From the NCBI GenBank assembly GCA_040510575.1, contig JBEVIU010000026.1, positions 1-21,727 on the forward strand: DNA of 21,727 nt, given 5' to 3'. A program made the translations under genes and the position numbers. The stretch comes from DASUMF01 sp040510575. GTDB lineage: Bacteria; Actinomycetota; Acidimicrobiia; IMCC26256; DASPTH01. Below the pieces are notes generated by a model. The model did no database searches. It was given only the letters and a program-made list of their open reading frames with translations, and was not told the origin of the DNA. Positions 8,801 to 16,727 of the stretch are shown here, piece by piece (position 1 is the stretch's first letter; each line of letters opens with the position of its first letter).

Positions 8801-9654
8801 TGTTCGAGCAGTGGCAGCAGGCCACGACGTCGCTCGACAAGATCGACGAGCTCATGCAGACGCCCTGCAGCACGCCGGAGGTCGAGCACCCGGTGCCGGC
8901 CGACCACGTGCGTGGCGCGATCCGGTTCGACGACGTGCACTTCGCCTACCCCAACACCACGCAGGAGATCCTGCACGGCGTGAACATCGAGATCGCGCGG
9001 GGCGAGACCGTTGCGCTCGTCGGCACCACCGGCGCAGGCAAGTCGACCCTGGTGAAGCTGGTGGCGCGCTTCTACGACACGACGTCGGGCACCGTGTCGA
9101 TCGACGGCGTGCCGATCACGGACCTCGACCTCGGTGACTACCGCCGTCGGTTGGGGTACGTGCCGCAGGAGCCGTTCCTCTTCTCGGGCACGATCCGCGA
9201 CAACATCGCGTACGGGCGCCCCGACGCTCCGGACACCGACGTCGAGCGTGCGGCGCGATCCGTCGGCGCGCACGAGTTCATCGCGGAGCTGCCCGGCGGC
9301 TACCTGCACCCGGTCACCGAACGCGGTCGTTCACTGTCCGCGGGCCAGAAGCAACTCATCTGTCTTGCACGCGCCGAACTGGTCGATCCTGCGATCCTGC
9401 TGCTCGACGAAGCCACCGCCAACCTCGACCTGAGCACCGAAGCGCGCGTCCAGCGGGCCATGGGCCTCGTTGCGAGCGGCCGCACCACGCTGCTCATCGC
9501 GCACCGACTCCCGACCGCGCGCTCGGCCGACCGCATCCTCGTGGTCGACGACGGGATGATCGTCGAGCAGGGCACGCACGACGAACTGCTCGAACAGGGC
9601 GGCTACTACGCGCAGTTGTGGGAGGCGTTCGCAGTGGAGCCGACCGCAGCCTGA
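5854..9654 (+). CDS. Fused double ABC exporter (TMD-NBD-TMD-NBD)
   Basis: A 1266-residue protein joining two type IV ABC exporter halves: membrane domain 1 (about 30-325), NBD1 (about 345-580), an acidic then Gly-rich linker (about 588-690), membrane domain 2 (about 700-985) and NBD2 (about 1020-1255). NBD1 has Walker A GSSGSGKST (381-389), signature LSGGQ (486-490) and switch His541, but Asp510 replaces the catalytic Glu after Walker B and Glu429 replaces the Q-loop Gln. NBD2 has Walker A GTTGAGKST (1057-1065), Gln1105, LLLDE (1182-1186) and His1217, but its signature is LSAGQ (1161-1165). The altered Walker B and altered signature would face each other in one ATP site, leaving one full and one degenerate site, as in heterodimeric exporters such as BmrCD and TM287/288. 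It likely expels a drug or lipid; the substrate is unknown. The GTG start overlaps the marR stop by 4 nt. Confidence 0.92.
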   Translation: MTDTLATDATSERRDMGWLRKLWPFLTRHKKSALIAFGVAIVGTAISTVTPLISGLLIDDWVDKNSISPGPLLALLVGLGALQFVLAYIRRFVGGRYALDVQNDLRTALFERLQRLDFARHDTLPTGQLVSRASSDLTLVQMLLAFLPLLAGNVVMLVMSLAVMLWLSPPLTLVALLAVPALLVVSLRLRTKMYPAQWDALQHAGIVAGVVDESVTGVRVVKGFGQEDRELASLTDASRDLYRSRVRNVRIQAKYSSMLQMIPSLGQVGVLALGGWLAINGEITLGTFTVFSSYLVQLLAPVRMFAQIIAVSAQTRAAADRIFEILDSNPVVTEKPDAADLVVTDAEVVVDAVGYGYLASEPVLSDFSLRVAPGETVALVGSSGSGKSTVSMLLPRFYDVQRGAIRIDGVDVRDVTLESLRREVGVVFEDAFLFSDTVRNNIAYGRPDATAADIERAAHVAGAHEFITQLPNGYDTAVGERGLTLSGGQRQRIAIARAVITDPRILLLDDATSSVDARTEEQIHATLREIMEHRTTILIAHRRSTLRLADRIVILEHGRAVEEGTLDELMATSTRLRTLLAGPGDEAEGPVDDADGLGADAPRPTPAVTPELWIRDDSTLPVRAFVEVAPAAAGMMGPGGSGGGANAGGVGGGRVAGSLTITAELEAGIAGLPPADDEPRIDEAAEAAGSETFKLRAFLRPYRWPLLLGFLLVGIDAGIMLLGPLFVLGGLKQGVIDGSERAVFVASGLYLITTLIDWLFTWGYTRYTGRTAERLLFALRIRIFAHLQRLGLDFYDREMAGRVMTRMTTDVDTLSNLLQSGLINALVSLVSLVGVLVVLFVLSPQLTLAVLTVMPPLIVLTVWFRRRSRRAYQRARDAISNVNAEFQENLSGIRVTQAYAREDRNIDSFKSTTDSYLRARLTAQRLQAFYFPLIQFVAVVADAIVLGYGGSLAHAGAISAAVVVTFILFLDQFFTPIQQLSQVFEQWQQATTSLDKIDELMQTPCSTPEVEHPVPADHVRGAIRFDDVHFAYPNTTQEILHGVNIEIARGETVALVGTTGAGKSTLVKLVARFYDTTSGTVSIDGVPITDLDLGDYRRRLGYVPQEPFLFSGTIRDNIAYGRPDAPDTDVERAARSVGAHEFIAELPGGYLHPVTERGRSLSAGQKQLICLARAELVDPAILLLDEATANLDLSTEARVQRAMGLVASGRTTLLIAHRLPTARSADRILVVDDGMIVEQGTHDELLEQGGYYAQLWEAFAVEPTAA

Positions 9655-9661
9655 TCCCGGG

Positions 9662-10186
9662 TCAGTGCGAGTGCGGTGACTCGGCCTCGGCCGCCACGTG
9701 GCGCGCTCGGCACGCCTCGATCTCCGCGAACGCGGCGTCGCGACCTTCGTAGCCGCGCGTCGCGGTGTCCTTCCCCGGCTCGAGCATCTTGTAGACGTCG
9801 AAGAAGTGCTCGATCTCGTCGAGCAGGTACGGACGGAGCTCGTCGAGCTTGGTGACGCCCTCGTACACCGGGTCGTGGACCGGCACGCAGATGATCTTGG
9901 CGTCGGGGCCCTGCTCGTCTTCCATCCAGAACACGCCGATCGGACGGGCGCGCACCCAGCAACCGGGGAAGGTCGGGTCCTCGAGGAGCACCAGCGCATC
10001 GAGGGGGTCGCCGTCCTCCGCGAGGGTGTCGGGGATGAAGCCGTAGTCGGCCGGATAGACGGTGGCCGAGAAGAGGCGCCGGTCGAGGCGGATCACGTGG
10101 TGCTCGTGGTCGTACTCGTACTTGTTGCGACTCCCGCGGGGGATCTCGATCACGACGTCGAGCGAGTCGTCGTCCGGTTGCGTCAT
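9662..10186 (-). CDS. ppa: Inorganic pyrophosphatase, family I
   Basis: A 174-residue soluble pyrophosphatase that splits PPi to two phosphates with Mg2+, pulling biosynthetic reactions forward. It carries the family signature D-G-D-P-L-D (58-63), the N-terminal IEIPRGSRNKYEY (13-25) and VYPADYGFIPDT (43-54), and normal family length. The ATG at 10186 has the minus-strand hexamer TAGGGT 6 nt upstream and no Shine-Dalgarno sequence, so the mRNA is probably leaderless. It converges with the ABC exporter gene, the stop codons being 7 bp apart, and is divergent from leuC across about 100 bp. The short acidic, His-containing tail (ESPHSH) is not part of the conserved fold. Confidence 0.95.
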   Translation of the reverse strand: MTQPDDDSLDVVIEIPRGSRNKYEYDHEHHVIRLDRRLFSATVYPADYGFIPDTLAEDGDPLDALVLLEDPTFPGCWVRARPIGVFWMEDEQGPDAKIICVPVHDPVYEGVTKLDELRPYLLDEIEHFFDVYKMLEPGKDTATRGYEGRDAAFAEIEACRARHVAAEAESPHSH

Positions 10187-10192
10187 CGCGCC

Positions 10193-10198
10193 ACCCTA
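10193..10198 (-). promoter_or_regulatory. -10 element (TAGGGT) for leaderless ppa
   Basis: On the minus strand TAGGGT is followed by six bases and then the ATG of ppa. The spacing puts the transcription start at the start codon. The -35 region is weak. Confidence 0.45.
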
Positions 10199-10287
10199 GA
10201 TTCCGCGCCGCCAGTTCGAGCGAGGGCGATCCGAGCCAGCACTGATTCCGTGCGAGCAGATCGACGCCCGACTGGCAGAATCGGGGC

Positions 10288-11706
10288 ATGGCACAGACGC
10301 GCAGCGAACCCATGACCCTCAGCGACAAGGTGTGGGAGCGACACGTCGTCCGCCAGGAAGAAGGCCAGCCCGACCTCCTGTACGTCGACCTCCACCTCGT
10401 GCACGAGGTCACCTCGCCCCAGGCCTTCGACGGCCTACGGCTGGCGGGTCGGCGCGTGCGCCGGCCCGACCTGACCGTCGCCACGATGGACCACAACGTG
10501 CCGACGAGCGACATCCACCTGCCGGTGAAGGACCCCATCTCGGCGAAGCAGATGCAGGTGCTGGTCGCGAACTGCGAGGAGTTCGGCATCCGTTGCTACG
10601 CGATGGGCTCCGCGGGCCAGGGCATCGTGCACGTGATCGGACCGGAACAGGGGCTCACGCAGCCCGGGATGACGATCGTGTGCGGCGACAGCCACACGTC
10701 CACCCACGGCGCGTTCGGCGCGCTGGCGTTCGGGATCGGCACCAGCGAGGTCGAGCACGTGCTGGCCACGCAGACGCTGCCGCAGTCGCGACCGGGGACG
10801 TTCTCGGTCACCGTCAACGGCACCACACCGGCGGGAGTCACCGCGAAGGACATCGTGCTCGCGATCATCGGCCGGCTCGGCACCGGCGGCGGCATCGGCT
10901 CGGTGATCGAGTACCGCGGCGAGGCGATCCGCGCGCTGTCGATGGAAGGCCGCATGACGGTGTGCAACATGTCGATCGAAGCGGGCGCGCGCGCCGGGCT
11001 CGTCGCGCCCGACGACACCACGTTCGCGTACCTCGAAGGGCGCGACTTCGCGCCGAAGGGCGCCGAGTGGGAGCGCGCGCTCGACGACTGGCGCTCGCTC
11101 GTCACCGACGACGGCGCCGCGTTCGACCAGGAGCTCGTGCTCGACGCCACCGCGCTGCGCCCGACCGTCACCTGGGGCACGAACCCGGCGCAGTCCGTGA
11201 CCATCGACGACGTCGTCCCGAGCCCCGACCAGTTCGACGCCGGCGACGCTCGCGAGGGCGCGCGCCGCGCTCTCGCCTACATGGGGCTCACCGCGGGCAC
11301 GCCGATCCGCGACATCGCCGTCGACACCGTGTTCATCGGCTCGTGCACCAACTCGCGCATCGAGGACCTGCGCGCGGCCGCTGCAGTCGCGTCGGGGCGC
11401 CGGGTCAAGGAAGGCGTGCGCACGCTCGTGGTGCCCGGCTCGATGGCCGTGAAGGCGGCGGCCGAGGCCGAGGGGCTGCACGAGGTGTTCCTCGCCGCCG
11501 GGTTCGACTGGCGCGAAGCGGGCTGCTCGATGTGCCTGGCGATGAACCCCGACAAGCTCGCCGCGGGCGAGCGATGCGCCTCCACGTCGAACCGCAACTT
11601 CGAAGGCCGGCAGGGCAAGGGCGGGCGCACGCACCTGGTGTCACCCGAGGTGGCCGTCGCCACCGCGATCAGCGGGCACTTCGCCACCCCCGACGACCTC
11701 ACCTGA
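10288..11706 (+). CDS. leuC: 3-isopropylmalate dehydratase large subunit
   Basis: A 472-residue aconitase-family subunit that, with LeuD, isomerises 2-isopropylmalate to 3-isopropylmalate in leucine synthesis. The three [4Fe-4S] cysteines are present: Cys353 in FIGSCTNSRIEDL, and Cys413 and Cys416 in GCSMCLAMNPD. VCGDSHTSTHGAFGALAFGIG (131-151) is the family active-site region. The ATG at 10288 is used; an ATG at 10312 (MTLSDKVWERH) matches the usual family N-terminus and is a real alternative. CAGAAT lies 6 nt before 10288, a weak -10 that would support a leaderless start there. leuD follows after 29 bp on the same strand, so the two subunits are co-transcribed. leuA lies elsewhere in the window on the other strand, and leuB is absent. 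Confidence 0.96.
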   Translation: MAQTRSEPMTLSDKVWERHVVRQEEGQPDLLYVDLHLVHEVTSPQAFDGLRLAGRRVRRPDLTVATMDHNVPTSDIHLPVKDPISAKQMQVLVANCEEFGIRCYAMGSAGQGIVHVIGPEQGLTQPGMTIVCGDSHTSTHGAFGALAFGIGTSEVEHVLATQTLPQSRPGTFSVTVNGTTPAGVTAKDIVLAIIGRLGTGGGIGSVIEYRGEAIRALSMEGRMTVCNMSIEAGARAGLVAPDDTTFAYLEGRDFAPKGAEWERALDDWRSLVTDDGAAFDQELVLDATALRPTVTWGTNPAQSVTIDDVVPSPDQFDAGDAREGARRALAYMGLTAGTPIRDIAVDTVFIGSCTNSRIEDLRAAAAVASGRRVKEGVRTLVVPGSMAVKAAAEAEGLHEVFLAAGFDWREAGCSMCLAMNPDKLAAGERCASTSNRNFEGRQGKGGRTHLVSPEVAVATAISGHFATPDDLT

Positions 11707-11735
11707 CGAGTCCGAGCGAGCACCGAGGAGCGCAC

Positions 11736-12329
11736 ATGGAACCGGTCCGCGAGATCATCGCCCGGGGGATCCCCCTCGACCGCGCCGACGTCGACACCGA
11801 CCAGATCATCCCGAGCGACTGGCTCAAGCGGATCGAGCGCACCGGGTTCGGCGCCGGGCTCTTCGAGGAGTGGCGCGAGTCGTCCGACTTCGTGCTGAAC
11901 CAGGAGCAGTTCGACGGCGCGCAGATCCTCGTGACCGGACCCAACTTCGGGATCGGGTCGTCGCGCGAGCACGCGCCGTGGGCGCTCGAGGACTACGGGT
12001 TCCGCGCCGTGATCTCGCCGCGCTTCGCCGACATCTTCCGCAACAACTGCCTCAAGATCGGGCTCTTGCCGGTGGAGCTCCCCGTCGACGTGGTCAACCG
12101 GATCATGAAGGCGATCGAGGACGACCCGATGATGGAGATCGTGATCGACGTCGTCGACCGACGCGTCGCAGTGCCGGCGATCGACCTCGACGAGCCGTTC
12201 GACCTCGAGGACTTTCACCACTACCGCCTGCTCGAAGGCCTCGACGACATCGCCATCACCCTCAAGCACGACCCTGACATCACCGCCTACGAGTCCCGCC
12301 GCCCGACCCACCTCCCCGTCAGCCGCTGA
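11736..12329 (+). CDS. leuD: 3-isopropylmalate dehydratase small subunit
   Basis: A 197-residue swivel-domain subunit that completes the LeuCD isomerase. Family marks are DVDTDQIIPSDWLKRI (18-33), TGPNFGIGSSREHAPWAL (67-84), which contains the substrate-contacting Ser-Ser-Arg, and SPRFADIFRNNCLKIGLLP (94-112). Length is normal. The ATG at 11736 is set by a clear Shine-Dalgarno sequence, GAGGAG at 11725-11730, five bases upstream, one of the few good ribosome-binding sites in the window. The frame is open far upstream, but that part is the shadow of leuC. The gene converges with the permease gene, the two stops being 16 bp apart, with no obvious hairpin between. Confidence 0.95.
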   Translation: MEPVREIIARGIPLDRADVDTDQIIPSDWLKRIERTGFGAGLFEEWRESSDFVLNQEQFDGAQILVTGPNFGIGSSREHAPWALEDYGFRAVISPRFADIFRNNCLKIGLLPVELPVDVVNRIMKAIEDDPMMEIVIDVVDRRVAVPAIDLDEPFDLEDFHHYRLLEGLDDIAITLKHDPDITAYESRRPTHLPVSR

Positions 12330-12345
12330 ACAACAAACTGGGGGG

Positions 12346-13179
12346 CTACGGCTGGAGGAGGGGGGCGAGGCGGTTGGTGGCGATGCGCAGGCAGACGGCG
12401 CCCATGACGAACAGATACGCCGCGTGCACGAGCAGGATCCAGCTCACGTCGCCGAGCACGAACGCCCGCTCGAGCACCACACCCTGGTACAGCGGCGTGA
12501 GCCGCACGATCGTCGCGACGACGTCGGGGTACTGCGTGATCGGGAAGAACACCGCCGAGAACAGGAACATGGGGATGATGGCGAGGTTCACGAAGTCGAA
12601 GTCGAGCCATGAGCGCATGAACGTCGTCCCCATGATGCCGGCGCCCGCGAACGCGAAGCCGATGAGCAGGCCCCCCGGAATGGCGAGGATCGCCCACCAC
12701 GACTCCACCAGGCCGAACACGAGCATCGTGAGCAGGAACACCGTCGAGTAGAGCGCACCTCTGAGCAGGGCCCACGTGGTCTCGCCCACCGCGACGTCGG
12801 CGACCCGAAGCGGCGTCGCCAGCATCGCGTCGAAGGTGTGCGCGTACTTGAACTTCAGGAAGAAGTTGAAGGTGGTGTCGAGCACCGCGCCGTTCATCGC
12901 CGCCGCGGCCATCAGCCCGGGTGCGACGAACTCCTTGTACGACACCGATTGGCCCCCGCCCACCGGGATCTTCCCCACGAGTCCACCAACGCCGATGCCG
13001 ATCGACAAGAGGTACAGGGCGGGCTCGAGGAACCCGGTGAGGAACACGTACCACTGCCGGGAGTAGGCGACGCCGTTGCGCTCGACGACCCGCCAGGACC
13101 CACGGCCCACTCCCCCCGGCACGAGGCGCGCCAGCACCGTCGCGCGGGCGGGACGGCGCGGTGTGGCGACGGCGGTCAT
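12346..13179 (-). CDS. ABC-2 type permease, NodJ-like (second of two)
   Basis: A 277-residue membrane protein with about six hydrophobic segments. A cytoplasmic N-terminus is followed by a helix (EPALYLLSIGIGVGGLVG), the characteristic SYKEFVAPGLMAAAAM, the amphipathic stretch ending in FDAMLATPLRVADVAVGE, and a late helix PMFLFSAVFFPITQYP, all typical of NodJ/DrrB-type ABC-2 permeases that export lipo-oligosaccharides, polyketides or lipids. The ATG at 13179 overlaps the preceding permease stop (ATGA, 4 nt); the open frame continues upstream only as a shadow. Together with the first permease it probably forms the membrane channel for the NodI-like ATPase. The substrate cannot be inferred from the neighbours. 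Confidence 0.85.
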   Translation of the reverse strand: MTAVATPRRPARATVLARLVPGGVGRGSWRVVERNGVAYSRQWYVFLTGFLEPALYLLSIGIGVGGLVGKIPVGGGQSVSYKEFVAPGLMAAAAMNGAVLDTTFNFFLKFKYAHTFDAMLATPLRVADVAVGETTWALLRGALYSTVFLLTMLVFGLVESWWAILAIPGGLLIGFAFAGAGIMGTTFMRSWLDFDFVNLAIIPMFLFSAVFFPITQYPDVVATIVRLTPLYQGVVLERAFVLGDVSWILLVHAAYLFVMGAVCLRIATNRLAPLLQP

Positions 13180-13970
13180 TGCGTGAGCACCCGTCGGAAG
13201 GTGCGCACGCCGAAGTACACACCGACCGCGATCCACGTGCCGAGCACCACCACGTGCAGGACGACGGCACCGAGCGTGTTCGCGCCCGCGGCCCCACCCG
13301 TGGTCGCCCCGCGGCACAGCTCGACTGCGTGCCACAGCGGCGACAAGAACGCGATCCACTCGATCGCGTCGGGGAGACGGCTCACCGGGAAGAACGTGCC
13401 CGAGAAGAGGAACAACGGGAACACGACGATGCGCATCACCACCGCGAACGGGCCGTCGCTCTCCTGGGTGACGGCCCACGCCACCATCGGCGCCGAGATG
13501 GCGAGCGCCCCGAGCACCGCGGCCGGGATCGCGGCGACACCCCAGAGCGACGGCACCCCGCCCAGCACCGCAGCGATCGCGAGGAAGATCGTGGCGCTCA
13601 ACAGGGTGCGTACACCGGTCCACAGCAGCGTGCCGATGTACACGTCGTCGGACTCGATGGGCGTCGACACTGCGGCGTGATAGGTGCCCATCCACTTCAC
13701 ACCCGCCATGACCGGCCACAGCGATTCACCCGCGGCCATCATCACCGCGCTCGCCGCCATGAGCCCTGGTGTGACGAAATCGAGGTAGCTGACCCCGGCG
13801 ACGTCGCCGGTGCCCTTCTGCACGAGGTCTCCGAGCCCGAGGCCCATGGCCGCGAGGTAGAGCACCGGGGCGACCACGTACGAGAACACCGAGCCGCGCC
13901 AGAGCCTTCGCCACACGACCCACTCACGTTCGAGGACTCTCATGACCGGCGCGTGGGTGATCGCGGGCAC
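13176..13970 (-). CDS. ABC-2 type permease, NodJ-like (first of two)
   Basis: A 264-residue, roughly six-helix permease related to the gene after it. Shared family features are SYLDFVTPGLMAASAVMM (about 61-78), the coupling-like segment YHAAVSTPIESDDVYIGTLLW, and PLFLFSGTFFPVSRLPD near the fifth helix. The GTG at 13970 lies 2 bp after the ATPase stop; an internal ATG at 13943 (MRVLERE) would also give a complete protein, and many NodJ proteins begin close to such a segment. The 3' end overlaps the next permease by 4 nt. Two diverged permeases with one ATPase suggest a heterodimeric membrane channel. Export of a lipid-like or drug-like compound is inferred from the family only. Confidence 0.85.
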   Translation of the reverse strand: MPAITHAPVMRVLEREWVVWRRLWRGSVFSYVVAPVLYLAAMGLGLGDLVQKGTGDVAGVSYLDFVTPGLMAASAVMMAAGESLWPVMAGVKWMGTYHAAVSTPIESDDVYIGTLLWTGVRTLLSATIFLAIAAVLGGVPSLWGVAAIPAAVLGALAISAPMVAWAVTQESDGPFAVVMRIVVFPLFLFSGTFFPVSRLPDAIEWIAFLSPLWHAVELCRGATTGGAAGANTLGAVVLHVVVLGTWIAVGVYFGVRTFRRVLTQ

Positions 13971-13972
13971 GG

Positions 13973-14914
13973 TCAGTCCTCGAGCAGCGAGCGGCCGGTG
14001 AGGATCAAGAAGACGTCCTCGAGCGTGCTGCGACGCGGGTACATCGACTCCACCTCGATGCCGTGGGTGTCGATCATGGCCGCCACTTCGTCGCCGTCGT
14101 GCGCGTACACCAACACGCGATCGGGCAGCGCCTCGACGCGCGTCGCAGTGGTGCTCAGCTTGGGGACGGCCGCGTCGCGCGCCTCACCGTGTGGGAACCG
14201 CAGCTCCACCACCTCACGCGTCGAGTGCCGCGCGATCAGCTCGCGCGGCGAGCCTTCCGCGACGATCCGGCCCCCGTCCATGATCACGAGACGATCGCAG
14301 AGCTGCTCCGCCTCGTCCATGTAGTGCGTGGTCAGCACCATCGTGACGCCCTGGCGCTTCAGTTGGTAGAAGCGCTCCCAGAGGAGGTGACGCGCTTGCG
14401 GGTCGAGCCCGGTGGTGGGCTCGTCGAGCAGCAGCATCTCGGGCTGGTTGACGAGCGCGCGTGCGATGGTGAGCCGACGCTTCATCCCGCCCGAGAGCGG
14501 ATCGACACGGTCGTTGCGGCGATCGGTGAGGTGCATGAACTCGAGCAGCTCGTCGGCCCGACGCTTGATCTCCGCGCGCGGGAGATCGAAGTAGCGGCCG
14601 TAGATGAGCAGGTTGTCGTACACGGTGAGCTCCGTGTCGAGGCTGTCTTCCTGCGGCACCGACCCGAGCCGGCCGCGGATCTCCGGCCCGTGCGTGGTCG
14701 CGTCGAGGCCGAACACCTGGAGCCCGCCACTGGAGATCGGCGACACACAGCCGATCATCCGCATCGTCGACGTCTTGCCCGCACCGTTGGGACCGAGGAA
14801 CCCGAACGCCTCGCCCGGCTCCACCTGGAAGTCGATCCCGTCGACCGCGACGAACTCACCGAACTGCTTGGTGAGTCCCTTCCCTGCGATCACTGGGCCT
14901 TCGACGACCGACAC
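13973..14914 (-). CDS. ABC transporter ATP-binding protein, NodI-like
   Basis: A 313-residue ATPase with Walker A GPNGAGKTS (41-49), Q-loop Gln88 (SVPQED), signature LSGGM (140-144), Walker B with catalytic Glu in LLLDEP (161-166) and switch His in LTTHYMDEAEQ. The stretch VPQEDSLDTELTVYDNLLIY and the following GRYFDLP match the NodI/DrrA branch, which powers ABC-2 exporters. The C-terminal part (about 225-313) is the usual DrrA-type accessory domain. The GTG start at 14914 has TAGGGT 8 nt upstream. It is followed by two permease genes with 2-bp and overlapping junctions, so this is one export operon. It reads in the same direction as leuA, which ends 84 bp upstream, but has its own promoter. 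Confidence 0.9.
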   Translation of the reverse strand: MSVVEGPVIAGKGLTKQFGEFVAVDGIDFQVEPGEAFGFLGPNGAGKTSTMRMIGCVSPISSGGLQVFGLDATTHGPEIRGRLGSVPQEDSLDTELTVYDNLLIYGRYFDLPRAEIKRRADELLEFMHLTDRRNDRVDPLSGGMKRRLTIARALVNQPEMLLLDEPTTGLDPQARHLLWERFYQLKRQGVTMVLTTHYMDEAEQLCDRLVIMDGGRIVAEGSPRELIARHSTREVVELRFPHGEARDAAVPKLSTTATRVEALPDRVLVYAHDGDEVAAMIDTHGIEVESMYPRRSTLEDVFLILTGRSLLED

Positions 14915-14922
14915 GGGGTTCG

Positions 14923-14951
14923 ACCCTATCGGTTCGCCGCGAGCGTGCCAG
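14923..14951 (-). promoter_or_regulatory. Promoter of the NodI-like export operon
   Basis: On the minus strand CTGGCA (14946-14951, four of six matches to TTGACA) is separated by 17 bp from TAGGGT (14923-14928). The GTG of the ATPase gene begins 8 nt after the -10, so the mRNA should be leaderless or almost so. The element lies in the gap after leuA and makes the transporter operon independent of leucine control. Confidence 0.5.
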
Positions 14952-14997
14952 GGTGTTTTCGCCTCGAGTCAGCCGCGCGCTCGTGAGGATCCAGCCG

Positions 14998-16722
14998 TCA
15001 ACCCGGCGGTTGTTCGTCGAGCGTGCGCGCCGCGGCGGAGAGCACAGCTCGCAGCGACGCGGTGATGATGTTGGGATCCCTGCCGATGCCCCATCGCGTG
15101 TTGCCGTCGGCGTCGACGGTCTCCACGTAGCAGATCGCGGTCGCGTCGGCCCCGCGTCCGAGGGCGTGCTCGTGGTAGTCGACCACGTCGAGCCCTGGAC
15201 CGACGACGTCCTCGAGCGCGTGGACGAACGCGGCGATGGGACCGTTTCCCTCACCCGAAACCGTGCGCGGGTCGCCGTCGACCGTGATCTGCGCCGTGAC
15301 CACGGTGCGGTCATCGTCGCGGGTGATCAGCTCGTGCGTACGCAACGTCAACCGCGCGTCCTCCGGGAGGTACACCGCCTGAAAGTGATCCCACATCACG
15401 ACCGGTGAGATCTCGGTGCCGGTGTCCTCGGCGACGGCCTGGATCGTCTTGGAGAACTCGATCTGAAGCCGACGGGGCAGCGAGAATCCGTGCTCCGTCT
15501 CCATGATGTACGCGACGCCGCCCTTGCCCGACTGGCTGTTGACCCGGATGACCGCCTCGTACGACCGCCCGACGTGAGCTGGATCGATCGGCAGGTAGGG
15601 CACGCCCCACACCTCGTAGTCGCGGCCGTTGCCCGCGGCCTCGGACTCGGCGTACAGCGCGGCGAACCCCTTCTTGATCGCATCCTGGTGCGAACCGGAG
15701 AACGCGGTGTAGACGAGGTCGCCGACGTACGGATGACGTTCGTGCACCGGCAGGCGGTTGCAGTACACCGCGGTGCGGCGCAGCCCGTCGATGTCGGAGA
15801 CGTCGAGCTCGGGATCGATCCCCTGGCTGAACAGGTTCATCGCCAGGGTGACGATGTCGACGTTGCCAGTGCGCTCACCGTTGCCGAACAGGCAGCCCTC
15901 GACGCGATCCGCGCCGGCCAGCACTCCGAGCTCGGCCGCGGCAACTGCGCAGCCGCGGTCGTTGTGTGGATGCAACGACAGCACCACCGCGTCGCGCTGC
16001 TGGACGTTGCGCAGGAACCACTCGATGGTGTCCGCGTACACGTTCGGCGAGTACATCTCGACCGTGGCGGGAAGGTTCATGATCAGCGGACGATCGGAGG
16101 TCGGCTCGACGACATCGGCGACTGCGTCACAGATCGCGACCGCGAACTCGATCTCGGTGCCCGTGTAGCTCTCCGGTGAGTACTCGTAGCGAATCTCCGT
16201 GCCCGGTACCGATGCCTCGAGCTTGCGGCACATCCGCGCGGCGTTGACCGCGATGTCGGTGATGCCCGCCTGGTCGAGGCCGAACACCACTCGCCGCTGC
16301 AGGATCGACGTGGAGTTGTAGAAGTGCACGATCGCGCGGGGCGCCCCGACCAGCGACTCGTACGTGCGCTCGATCAGTTCGTCACGACATTGCGTGAGCA
16401 CCTGGATGGTGACGTCGTCGGGGATGAGGTCCTCTTCGACGAGCTGGCGCACGAAGTCGAAGTCGGGCTGACTCGCCGACGGAAAGCCCACCTCGATCTC
16501 CTTGAAACCCATGGCGACGAGCGTCTCGAACATGCGCCGCTTGCGCACCGGGTCCATCGGATCGATCAGCGCCTGGTTCCCGTCGCGGAGGTCGACGGCA
16601 CACCAACGGGGTGCCTTGGTGAGCTTCTGGTCGGGCCAGGTGCGGTCGGGCAGTTCGAGCGGCACGAAGGCGCGGTACTTCTCGAAGGGCATCTTGGCGG
16701 GCTGCGCCGGTTGAGGAGGCAT
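14998..16722 (-). CDS. leuA: 2-isopropylmalate synthase
   Basis: A 574-residue enzyme of the long actinobacterial type that condenses acetyl-CoA with 2-oxoisovalerate, the first committed step of leucine synthesis. The catalytic barrel (about 36-315) has DLRDGNQALIDPMD (44-57) with catalytic Arg46 and metal ligand Asp47, LSLHPHNDRG with His251 and His253, and GCLFGNGERTGNVD (276-289). A linker with NSQSGKGGVAYI (395-406) leads to the C-terminal allosteric domain (about 455-567), which in this family binds leucine for feedback inhibition; GEGNGPIAAF (490-499) is typical. The ATG at 16722 has only a weak ribosome-binding site (AAGTGAG). The upstream region carries a leucine-rich leader peptide and two hairpins, so synthesis is probably controlled by leucine as well as enzyme activity. 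Confidence 0.96.
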   Translation of the reverse strand: MPPQPAQPAKMPFEKYRAFVPLELPDRTWPDQKLTKAPRWCAVDLRDGNQALIDPMDPVRKRRMFETLVAMGFKEIEVGFPSASQPDFDFVRQLVEEDLIPDDVTIQVLTQCRDELIERTYESLVGAPRAIVHFYNSTSILQRRVVFGLDQAGITDIAVNAARMCRKLEASVPGTEIRYEYSPESYTGTEIEFAVAICDAVADVVEPTSDRPLIMNLPATVEMYSPNVYADTIEWFLRNVQQRDAVVLSLHPHNDRGCAVAAAELGVLAGADRVEGCLFGNGERTGNVDIVTLAMNLFSQGIDPELDVSDIDGLRRTAVYCNRLPVHERHPYVGDLVYTAFSGSHQDAIKKGFAALYAESEAAGNGRDYEVWGVPYLPIDPAHVGRSYEAVIRVNSQSGKGGVAYIMETEHGFSLPRRLQIEFSKTIQAVAEDTGTEISPVVMWDHFQAVYLPEDARLTLRTHELITRDDDRTVVTAQITVDGDPRTVSGEGNGPIAAFVHALEDVVGPGLDVVDYHEHALGRGADATAICYVETVDADGNTRWGIGRDPNIITASLRAVLSAAARTLDEQPPG

Positions 16723-16727
16723 GGTCG

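Noticed and set aside
7261..9309. A 682-codon open frame on the minus strand inside the ABC exporter gene.
   Set aside because: It is antisense to a gene with clear NBD and membrane motifs, is rich in Arg, Glu, Asp and His as GC-rich shadow frames are, and shows no domain or start signal.
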